Notes under the pieces: generated by a model | Database searches by the model: none | The model's input: the letters and a program-made list of their open reading frames with translations, nothing else | What the model was told of the DNA's origin: nothing | DNA from: Candidatus Poseidonia sp. | Lineage (GTDB): Archaea > Thermoplasmatota > Poseidoniia > Poseidoniales > Poseidoniaceae | DNA length: 6,848 bases | Assembly: GCA_013330155.1 (NCBI GenBank) | Contig: DUIU01000232.1 | Span: 1-6,848 of the forward strand | Direction of reading: 5' to 3' | Translations under genes and position numbers: made by a program | Shown: in pieces, positions 1 through 5,655 of the stretch | Position numbering within the stretch: position 1 is the stretch's first letter | Layout of the letters: each line of letters opens with the position of its first letter

Positions 1-698
1 TCATGCCCGCCGCCGTGAATATCAAATTGCGCACCAAAATGGTCCATCGACATTGCCGTACATTCGATGTGCCAACCGGGCCGACCTGGTCCCCAAGGAG
101 AATCCCATGTCGGCTCATCTGGTTTCGCTGATTTCCACAATGCGAAATCTTTGTGATCCCGCTTCGATGATCCAGTCGCGCCAACTCTGCCGCCTGCACC
201 AGAGCGGACTGCCTCGATGTTTTGACCGGTAAGTATGCCGTATTTCTCTGGTGCAGAATCAATGTGGAAATAGACGCCCTCATCGGTTTGGTAAGCATGA
301 CCCTTATCGATGAGGTCTTGCGTAATTCGAATCATATCTTCGACATATTCTGTACAGCGAGGGTAATCGTCCGCTCGTAGAATGTTCAATGCGTCCATGT
401 CTTCGTAGTAAGTCGCAATGTTTTGGTCAACCAATACCTTCCAATCGCCACCCGTTTCGTTCGCTCTCTGAATGATTTTGTCATCAATGTCGGTGAAATT
501 TTGGACATAATGAACATCATATCCGGATTTTTCAAGCCACCGGTGTATCAAATCAAAGGCGAGATAACAACGAGCGTGCCCCAAGTGACATCGGTCGTAG
601 ACGGTTACGCCGCAAACGTACATCGAGACTTTTCCAGGCTCCATGGTTGAGAATTCAACTTTGTCTCTCCTTCGAGTGTCGTACAGGCGAATTGGCAT
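1..698 (-). CDS. cysS: Cysteinyl-tRNA synthetase, N-terminal half (cut by window edge)
   Basis: Class I aminoacyl-tRNA synthetase that activates cysteine with ATP and loads it onto tRNA-Cys in the cytoplasm. I translated the minus strand by hand from the ATG at 698-696 and obtained 232 codons open to the window edge. The protein begins MPIRLYDTR and shows YVCGVTVYD (residues 27-35) followed by the class I HIGH-type signature HLGH (38-41). FTDIDDKII follows in the Rossmann domain, then GWHIEC near 208-213 and HGGGH at 228-232, where the sequence stops. Cys29 and Cys213 match the family's zinc-ligand cysteines that help discriminate cysteine. The remaining zinc ligands and the KMSKS loop would lie beyond the edge; family members are about 460-480 aa, so about half is present. 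An in-frame TGA 21 bases upstream of the ATG limits the start. No clear Shine-Dalgarno or strong TATA box is visible. Identification is firm. Confidence 0.96.
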   Translation of the reverse strand, partial: MPIRLYDTRRRDKVEFSTMEPGKVSMYVCGVTVYDRCHLGHARCYLAFDLIHRWLEKSGYDVHYVQNFTDIDDKIIQRANETGGDWKVLVDQNIATYYEDMDALNILRADDYPRCTEYVEDMIRITQDLIDKGHAYQTDEGVYFHIDSAPEKYGILTGQNIEAVRSGAGGRVGATGSSKRDHKDFALWKSAKPDEPTWDSPWGPGRPGWHIECTAMSMDHFGAQFDIHGGGH

Positions 699-764
699 GG
701 GATTCAGCCAGCGGTGTGAACAGCCTCACTTCAAGGTTAAGTCCAAATCACATGTCGGGGGAGC
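699..764. promoter_or_regulatory. Divergent intergenic region, cysS / SDR gene
   Basis: These 66 bp separate two divergently transcribed genes and must hold both promoters or their core parts. The only TATA-like stretch is the weak GGTTAAG around 735-741, roughly 27 bases before the SDR start. A purine run GGGGGAG (757-763) lies only one base before that ATG, too close for a normal Shine-Dalgarno site, so a leaderless SDR transcript is plausible. Nothing convincing sits at the expected distance from the cysS ATG. Confidence 0.4.
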
Positions 765-1796
765 ATGGCAGAGGTCAAGCCGGCGTCTTCAAAGAGCATT
801 TTCGTCACCGGCGTGAACGGTCACGTAGGAAACCACATTGTTCGTGATTTACTCGAACACGGCTACAACGTCATCGGCTCAGTTCGTGATCTGAATGACC
901 CGTCGAAGGTCGACCATGTCCGTCAACATGCATTGGATTTGAACTGTGAAGACCGACTGAAGTTGGTTGAGGCAGATGTACTGGATGCTGACGGATGGAC
1001 CGAGGCACTATTGGGCTGTGACGCACTGTTCCATACCGCTACAGTCTATTCAAACTCGGATAAGGCGGAGATCATCATTGACACCGCTGTCAAAGGAACA
1101 ACCCACCTGCTCAGTGCTGCCCACGAAGCAAAAATTCCACGCGTCATCTATACCTCGAGTGTTGCTGCAATTGGAAGTACACCAAAAGGACGTGAAAAAA
1201 CCGAGGACGATTGGCAAACCGGCAGCTATTCTCCTTACACTGTTGCCAAGACAGAATCAGAAAAGCGAGCATGGGAACTGGCAAAACAGTTTGGAATCGA
1301 TTTGCGAGTCATCAATCCCGGTGGCGTTCTGGGTGGCGGATTTGTCAAACCCACGCCAAGCATTGATTACTTCCCCGATGCCATGGCAGGTAAGTTTCCA
1401 GTCGTTCCCAAAATACCGATTCCTATTGTACACGTGCGGGATGTGGCAAAGGCCCACCGCCTCGCCTATGAAATCGATGAAGCAGAAGGACGATTCATTG
1501 TAGCACCACACAAAAACAAAACCATTGCAGAAGTCTGCAAGGCGATAAAAAATCAATACCCTCACACCAAGGCATCTCGCCGAGCCATTCCTCGTTCACT
1601 GATGTTCATCGTCGTGTTTCAGGATTGGCTGATGGGCCTGTTTGGGGCTCAACGCCGCATGACCCGTAAGGCAGTGAAAGGCTATTTCGAAGGCGATGCT
1701 GATTTCTCGTCAAAGAAGGCTTCGGACGTTCTCGGAATCGAGTGGGAATCATTTGAAACCTGTATTCAAGACACTGTGGAGGAATTCTTACAGTGA
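765..1796 (+). CDS. Extended SDR-family NAD(P)-dependent oxidoreductase/epimerase (343 aa)
   Basis: Predicted cytoplasmic NAD(P)-binding enzyme of the extended short-chain dehydrogenase/reductase family, in the branch with dihydroflavonol-4-reductase-like and 3-beta-hydroxysteroid dehydrogenase-like proteins. Visible motifs are the nucleotide-binding TGVNGHVG (residues 15-22), an acidic patch VEADVLD (68-74), a Thr/Ser segment YTSSVAA (129-135), and the catalytic YTVAK (Tyr158, Lys162). NPGGVLGGG (184-192) and VHVRDVAKAH (222-231) follow, the latter typical of this branch. Length is normal for extended SDRs. The substrate cannot be read from the sequence; nucleotide-sugar epimerase, aldehyde/ketone reductase or sterol/lipid dehydrogenase are all possible. 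The C-terminal 70 residues are family-variable and contain a hydrophobic stretch around 278-294 that could touch the membrane. Its stop overlaps the start of the next gene, a membrane protein, so the two are probably made together. Class is secure, function open. Confidence 0.9.
   Translation: MAEVKPASSKSIFVTGVNGHVGNHIVRDLLEHGYNVIGSVRDLNDPSKVDHVRQHALDLNCEDRLKLVEADVLDADGWTEALLGCDALFHTATVYSNSDKAEIIIDTAVKGTTHLLSAAHEAKIPRVIYTSSVAAIGSTPKGREKTEDDWQTGSYSPYTVAKTESEKRAWELAKQFGIDLRVINPGGVLGGGFVKPTPSIDYFPDAMAGKFPVVPKIPIPIVHVRDVAKAHRLAYEIDEAEGRFIVAPHKNKTIAEVCKAIKNQYPHTKASRRAIPRSLMFIVVFQDWLMGLFGAQRRMTRKAVKGYFEGDADFSSKKASDVLGIEWESFETCIQDTVEEFLQ
1778..1782 (+). promoter_or_regulatory. Shine-Dalgarno site for the membrane-protein gene
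   Basis: GGAGG inside the end of the SDR gene, 10 bases before the GTG at 1793. It supports the GTG start and translational re-initiation across the GTGA overlap. Confidence 0.6.
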
Positions 1797-2494
1797 GTTT
1801 GAGTACGGGTGAAGGGATTCAAATCGCAGGAATCGAAGTGTCCGATTCAATGCTCATTCGTCTTGGATGGCTTCTCCCATTGGCGACGGTCGTTACTTCA
1901 ATGTCGATGCACGCTTTCAGCGGTAATGCGAGAGCAATCCCCTTTTTTGTTTCAGAATCGGATTATCCAGGACCTGAGCGAATCGTGTTCACCACTGGCT
2001 TGGCCATCACGGGCGTAGTCGTGTGTTTTCTCGCATACCGATTCAGTCTCATGGTCGAAGAACAAGACTCTAAATGGAATCGAGTATCCCTTTTTTCTGG
2101 TATCTTATCAGGTCTATCGCTGTCTGTTCTCGCTTTTGCAAACATGTACGATGCACTCCTGCTCCACAGCATCACGACAATTCTCGTGTTTGTTGGAGGG
2201 TTCATTTGGGGAGCGTCGATGAATAAAATGCATTCGAACGTTGTATCCCAAACCCCAAAACTACGCAAAGCCGGATTGTGGATGACGGGTCTAGGTATTC
2301 TCATTATGAATCTCTCGCTGGGGATCTATATCTTCTGGAAAAGAGAGAGTTTGGACCTTCAAGACCCCCAATTTGAGATGCTGAATCAAATTCAACCTGC
2401 CATTAACATTGCAGCACCTGCCGAATACCTCCTCATCGTTGGCTTGATGGTGACACTTGCTTCGATCGGTAGAGATCTCCAAAGCAAGGTATGA
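1793..2494 (+). CDS. Six-helix membrane protein resembling Frag1/DRAM/Sfk1 family (233 aa)
   Basis: Integral membrane protein of unknown function. Hydrophobic segments lie at about residues 21-42, 65-86, 98-118, 123-143, 160-183 and 207-225, giving six predicted helices. After helix 1 comes PFFVSESDYPGPERIVFTTG (50-69), resembling the PFISDTG...PE..IF loop of eukaryotic DRAM/TMEM150, Frag1/PGAP2 and Sfk1 proteins. FANMYDALLLH (115-125) resembles the ANF...H region of DRAM helices 3-4, and Glu211 at the head of helix 6 matches the conserved Glu of the family's last helix; the end SIGRDLQ resembles the DRAM end around DF/Q. These are recalled similarities, not an alignment. Eukaryotic relatives act in autophagy, GPI-anchor lipid remodelling and phosphoinositide signalling. 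The main alternative is DUF998, another six-helix family with a similar loop. The GTG start overlaps the SDR stop (GTGA) behind a good Shine-Dalgarno site; the ATG at 1850 (Met20) is a possible alternative. Membrane nature is sure, family tentative. Confidence 0.75.
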   Translation: MSLSTGEGIQIAGIEVSDSMLIRLGWLLPLATVVTSMSMHAFSGNARAIPFFVSESDYPGPERIVFTTGLAITGVVVCFLAYRFSLMVEEQDSKWNRVSLFSGILSGLSLSVLAFANMYDALLLHSITTILVFVGGFIWGASMNKMHSNVVSQTPKLRKAGLWMTGLGILIMNLSLGIYIFWKRESLDLQDPQFEMLNQIQPAINIAAPAEYLLIVGLMVTLASIGRDLQSKV

Positions 2495-2511
2495 ACGATG
2501 GAAATGAGCGT

Positions 2512-3465
2512 TCAATTCCTTCGCAGGGCCAATATTTTGCGGTCGAGTGATGAAATCGCCACATCTGCTGGTTCAGTTCCACGCCGACATGTGCCTTGCC
2601 ACACTTCAACAAAAACGTCCCGGTGGGAAAGCGTATGTTCTACAACACCGATGAAATCCATTCCGGAGACATCGAGATTCTCGTCCATCGGCGGCCCCCA
2701 CATTCCAGCAAGAATTCCCCCGTTGCCTCGTTGGATTAACTCTGGCAAACCATTGGCATCAAATCGAAGGGCGCATTTGAGGTCAAGCCGCTTTCGTTTG
2801 ACTTTCTTTGGTTGTGGGTAGAGAAGCGGTTCGCCAATACCGGTGCATGATGAAGAAACTGGGCATCGCTCACACTGCGGTCGTTTAGGCGTACAAACGG
2901 TCGCTCCGAGTTCCATCAATGCTTGATTCCAATCCCCTGCATCGTCCTTGTAGAGTACGGCATTTGCCCAGACTTCAACTTCTTTCATGGTAGGCTCAAC
3001 ATGTTTCGACTGGCGTGCCATCACTCGCCGAATGTTACCATCAACGCACGCCACAGACTCCCCATGAGCAATACTGGCAACTGCTGCGGCCGTATATGGG
3101 CCAACTCCAGGCAATGTCAGTAATTCAGCCGCAGTCTTGGGTAGGCTGCCACCAAATCCACCATCCGCAATCGGCAAACATACCCGCACAGAAAGAGCGT
3201 GCAGTCGGCGTGCTCGACTGTAGTAGCCTGCTCCTTGCCAAAGGTGGAGAACTGCATCGACATCGGCATCCGCCATGGACTGAGGAGTTGGGAATCGTTC
3301 GACAAGTTTCTCCCAGTAGTGTATGCCTCGGCTCACTTGTGTTTGCTGGAGAAGAATTTCCGAGAGGAGAATCTTCCATGAATCGTTGGTGTGTCTCCAA
3401 GGCAAGTCCCTTTTCGATTCAGCATACCAAGCAAGAAGAGCGCTCTGTGACAGGCGTTCATTCAC
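2512..3465 (-). CDS. mutY: A/G-specific adenine glycosylase MutY (317 aa)
   Basis: Base-excision repair enzyme that removes adenine mispaired with 8-oxoguanine or guanine. The helix-hairpin-helix glycosylase domain spans roughly residues 1-215. It contains SEILLQQTQV with catalytic Glu36, the hairpin LPGVGPYTAAAV (118-129) and VDGNIRRV with catalytic Asp142. The [4Fe-4S] loop is exact, C-X6-C-X2-C-X5-C at Cys191, 198, 201 and 207. A shorter, less conserved C-terminal part (about 228-317) looks like the NUDIX-like 8-oxoG recognition domain; HTLSH at 277-281 matches the MutY HxFSH-type motif and separates it from endonuclease III. It is slightly shorter than E. coli MutY (350 aa). The start is a GTG with TGAGGTG five bases ahead. 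The gene lies 19 bp downstream of the membrane Fe-S gene on the same strand and is probably cotranscribed with it; it converges on the membrane-protein gene with a 17-bp gap. Confidence 0.96.
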   Translation of the reverse strand: MNERLSQSALLAWYAESKRDLPWRHTNDSWKILLSEILLQQTQVSRGIHYWEKLVERFPTPQSMADADVDAVLHLWQGAGYYSRARRLHALSVRVCLPIADGGFGGSLPKTAAELLTLPGVGPYTAAAVASIAHGESVACVDGNIRRVMARQSKHVEPTMKEVEVWANAVLYKDDAGDWNQALMELGATVCTPKRPQCERCPVSSSCTGIGEPLLYPQPKKVKRKRLDLKCALRFDANGLPELIQRGNGGILAGMWGPPMDENLDVSGMDFIGVVEHTLSHRDVFVEVWQGTCRRGTEPADVAISSLDRKILALRRN

Positions 3466-3470
3466 TGTGC

Positions 3471-3476
3471 CACCTC
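3471..3476 (-). promoter_or_regulatory. Shine-Dalgarno site for mutY
   Basis: On the minus strand GAGGTG stands five bases before the GTG at 3465-3463, inside the 19-bp gap after the upstream gene. It fixes the GTG start; the nearby ATG at 3461-3459 is out of frame. Confidence 0.6.
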
Positions 3477-3484
3477 AATGGTGC

Positions 3485-5533
3485 TCAAGCCTCGGCCGTT
3501 TCGGCCTTTTTGGCTTCAATTGCTGCGTCGTTGGCTTTGATTTGCTCCCAAACCAATTCGGCAACGTCCTTGACTTCCATCTCAGAACCAATGGCGCTCA
3601 ACCCGTCCGTGACCATGGTCGAACAGAATGGACAACCAACCGCCACGGTATCAGCACCGGTGGCAGCCAGTTCCTTTGAGCGAATCACGTTGACCCGGTC
3701 GTAGCCTTCGTCAACGTGCTCTTCCATCCACATTTGAGCACCGCCAGCACCGCAACAGAAGGATTCACGGCCGTGGCGCTCAGCTTCGACATCAACGCCA
3801 CCAATAGCGTTGCGGGGTGCCTCCAATTCGCCACCGATACGTCCGAGGTAACAGGGGTCATGGAAGGTGACTGAGCCATCGTGTTTGGGCTCTGGCAACT
3901 TTCCTTCGGCTTGCAAATGGTTGATGAGTTGAGAGTGGTGCATGACCTCGATGTCTTCGCCGCCGTAGTCCTTGTATTCCTTTCCAAGCGTGTGGAAACA
4001 GTGTGGGCAGGAGGCGACGATCTTCTTGACGCCAATCTCCTCAAAGGTCGACAGGTTGGTCTCAGCGAGCATCTGGAAGAGGTATTCGTTTCCAGCTCGA
4101 CGGGCTGCATCACCGGTGCACCCTTCTTGCATACCGAGGATACCGACATCAAGGCCGGCTTCCTTCATGATGCTGATGGTGTCTCTTGCCACCTTTTTGT
4201 TGCGTTCGTCAAACGAAGCAGCGCAACCGGCGAAGTAGATGTATTCTGCAGGTTCGGCGACCTTGACGTCCAAGCCTTCAGCCCAGTCTCCACGCTCGTG
4301 GGCTGGTAAGCCGTACGGGTTGGAGTCGGACTCGAGGTTTTCGATGGTGGCCATGAGCGGCATGACCGTGTCCTCTACGCTCTCGTCAAACTCCATTCGC
4401 TCCATCATAAGATGGCGACGGGCATCGGTCAATTTTGGTACATGGTCGATGTAGATTGGACAGGCCTCAACGCATGCATGGCAGGTCGTGCACGCCCAAA
4501 TGGCACCCTCACCGAACCGAGCGATGATGTCTTCCTCCGGCGCTTCGTCAGCAAAAAGGGTCGTAGCGTGGTCGTTCGCATAGTGGCGAACATCGTGAAT
4601 GATTTGCATAGGGTTCAGGTCTTTTCCACTGGCGTATGCTGGGCAGACATCCTGACAGCGAGCGCAGGAGGTACACGCCCACCCGTCGATGAGGTCTCTC
4701 CAGGTGAAATCGGTGTACTTGACAGCACCAAAGGACTCGAGGTCAAGTTCGTCAAGCAGCACAGCCTTTCCGTCATCACCACGGGCCAACGGTTCCATCG
4801 TGGCCATGGGGCGAAGGTCATGAAAGAACACGTTCGGAAACGCCATCACCAAGTGCATGTGCTTGGACAACGGGATGAGGAACAAGAACACACAGATGGC
4901 CAGCATGTGCGCCCAATAGGCGGCGATGACGACACTGGTTGAGGGGACCAACGTTGAGGCCACCCAAGCACCGATGGGTTCCCAGGTGGCGGAGACGGTT
5001 GCTTCACCGGCTTCAACCACGAAGGAGGTCGTGGTGATGGTCATGATGAGAAGGAGGATGACGTTGCCTTCAAGTTGAGACTTGCCCTTCAGTTTTTCAG
5101 GCGTGAAGACCAAACGGCGAATCAGCGCAAGAACACAACCAACAAAGGCGATGGTGTATCCAATTTCGACAACGAGATTCCAAGGGCCCCAAAGCAAGTC
5201 GGGAAGGATTTTCTGAGAAAATTGGTTGCCGCTGGCCAAGTCAAACATGTCGGTGGAGAGCATGAGAAAGCCCCAAAACATCAGCACGTGAATGCCACCT
5301 GCCACACGGTCTTTGAGCACCTTCTTTTGTCCAAGCCAGCCGGTGAGGACTTCAGAGACCCGATTGCCCCAGTTGTCGAATCGGTTCTCAGGCTTTCCTT
5401 TCAACACCAATTTCGTCGCCTTGGCGACCTGGTAAGCGAAAAACCCCCCTGAAACACCGAACAGGACCAACAGAATGGCCCATCCGGGAATGGGCCCGTA
5501 GTCCAAAAACAGGGGGTGTTCCATCATTCTCAC
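3485..5533 (-). CDS. Membrane-anchored heterodisulfide-reductase-like Fe-S oxidoreductase, probable ETF:quinone oxidoreductase (EtfD/EMO type, 682 aa)
   Basis: Membrane protein predicted to pass electrons between a soluble donor and the quinone pool. About 230 N-terminal residues form five hydrophobic segments (roughly 15-38, 77-97, 118-139, 156-176, 199-222), resembling the NarI/HdrE cytochrome b subunit; His82 in IHVLMFWGF and His209, His225, His227 are candidate heme ligands. Two [4Fe-4S] motifs follow: C-X2-C-X2-C-X3-CP at Cys287/290/293/297 and Cys348/351/354/358. Two CCG-type domains follow. The first has Cys437, GCTGDAARRAGNEYLFQ (471-487) and CPHC (509-512); the second has DPCYLGR (559-565), FCCGAGGAQMWMEE (592-605) and CPFC (634-637). 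The CTGDxARRxGNEYLFQ signature is what I recall for mycobacterial EtfD and related ETF:menaquinone oxidoreductases in fatty-acid oxidation, so that role is more likely than methanogen heterodisulfide reduction or glycolate oxidation. No ETF genes are in view. Start is GTG at 5533, or ATG at 5527 or 5524 behind GGTGAG. The tail is Ala/Glu/Lys-rich. Confidence 0.88.
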   Translation of the reverse strand: MRMMEHPLFLDYGPIPGWAILLVLFGVSGGFFAYQVAKATKLVLKGKPENRFDNWGNRVSEVLTGWLGQKKVLKDRVAGGIHVLMFWGFLMLSTDMFDLASGNQFSQKILPDLLWGPWNLVVEIGYTIAFVGCVLALIRRLVFTPEKLKGKSQLEGNVILLLIMTITTTSFVVEAGEATVSATWEPIGAWVASTLVPSTSVVIAAYWAHMLAICVFLFLIPLSKHMHLVMAFPNVFFHDLRPMATMEPLARGDDGKAVLLDELDLESFGAVKYTDFTWRDLIDGWACTSCARCQDVCPAYASGKDLNPMQIIHDVRHYANDHATTLFADEAPEEDIIARFGEGAIWACTTCHACVEACPIYIDHVPKLTDARRHLMMERMEFDESVEDTVMPLMATIENLESDSNPYGLPAHERGDWAEGLDVKVAEPAEYIYFAGCAASFDERNKKVARDTISIMKEAGLDVGILGMQEGCTGDAARRAGNEYLFQMLAETNLSTFEEIGVKKIVASCPHCFHTLGKEYKDYGGEDIEVMHHSQLINHLQAEGKLPEPKHDGSVTFHDPCYLGRIGGELEAPRNAIGGVDVEAERHGRESFCCGAGGAQMWMEEHVDEGYDRVNVIRSKELAATGADTVAVGCPFCSTMVTDGLSAIGSEMEVKDVAELVWEQIKANDAAIEAKKAETAEA

Positions 5534-5537
5534 CGCT

Positions 5538-5554
5538 TTGGCGCGTTGGCGCCA
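5538..5554. repeat. Tandem TTGGCGC repeat with TGGCGCCA palindrome
   Basis: TTGGCGC occurs at 5538-5544 and again at 5546-5552, and the second copy runs into the perfect palindrome TGGCGCCA (5547-5554). It lies in the untranslated leader or core promoter of the Fe-S gene, a few bases upstream of its start. It could be a regulator half-site pair or a leader hairpin; seen directly, role unknown. Confidence 0.5.
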
Positions 5555-5588
5555 TCCTTCCGAAGTGTGCGGGCACTTTCAAACCACC

Positions 5589-5611
5589 GTCAAAACTCAG
5601 TTGATTTTGAC
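5589..5611. repeat. Perfect 7-bp inverted repeat, candidate operator
   Basis: GTCAAAA (5589-5595) and TTTTGAC (5605-5611) are exact reverse complements around a 9-bp centre. The 23-bp element lies 56 bp from the Fe-S gene start and 45 bp from the mevalonate kinase start, where a dimeric regulator could act on one or both genes. The size and symmetry fit an operator better than a terminator, since no reading frame ends here. Confidence 0.5.
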
Positions 5612-5655
5612 CACTGTGCAAGAAGGAATATGAAGCCGGGCCCACTCATAGCAAC

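Larger units (their letters stand above)
5534..5655. promoter_or_regulatory. Divergent intergenic region, Fe-S oxidoreductase / mevalonate kinase
   Basis: This 122-bp gap must carry both promoters. For mevalonate kinase a weak TATA-like GAATATGA (5626-5633) is centred about 26 bases before the ATG, as expected for a leaderless transcript, and no Shine-Dalgarno site is near that ATG. For the minus-strand gene no good TATA box is seen; a leader with GGTGAG just ahead of its ATG codons is likelier. The region also holds a perfect 7-bp inverted repeat, a weaker AAGTG/CACTT inverted repeat (5563-5578) and tandem TTGGCGC copies. Confidence 0.55.

Noticed and set aside
716..729. Small inverted repeat GTGA...TCAC in the cysS/SDR gap
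   Set aside because: Only four base pairs per arm, which is common by chance, and not placed relative to any recognisable promoter.
757..763. GGGGGAG as Shine-Dalgarno site for the SDR gene
   Set aside because: It ends one base before the ATG, too close for normal ribosome positioning.
423..847. Plus-strand open frames of 75 and 66 codons at 423-650 and 647-847
   Set aside because: The first lies antisense to well-conserved cysS motifs, and the second overlaps the cysS start, the divergent gap and the SDR start. Neither resembles a known protein.
967..1503. 178-codon frame within the SDR gene, and the antisense frame at 1257-1565
   Set aside because: Both overlap the catalytic YxxxK and NPGG regions of a convincing SDR, and neither shows coding character.
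3015..3704. 229-codon plus-strand open frame
   Set aside because: It is antisense to mutY and the end of the Fe-S gene, both of which carry full family motifs. Its translation is low-complexity and Ser/Gln-rich, as expected of a shadow frame.
4412..4942. 176-codon plus-strand open frame and neighbours at 3881-4454
   Set aside because: All lie antisense to the ferredoxin and CCG domains of the Fe-S oxidoreductase. Their length follows from the codon bias of that gene.
3465..5533. Possible methanogen-type heterodisulfide reductase
   Set aside because: The subunit fusion and the CTGDxARRxGNEYLFQ signature fit the EtfD/EMO branch better, and no methanogenesis gene is present in the window.
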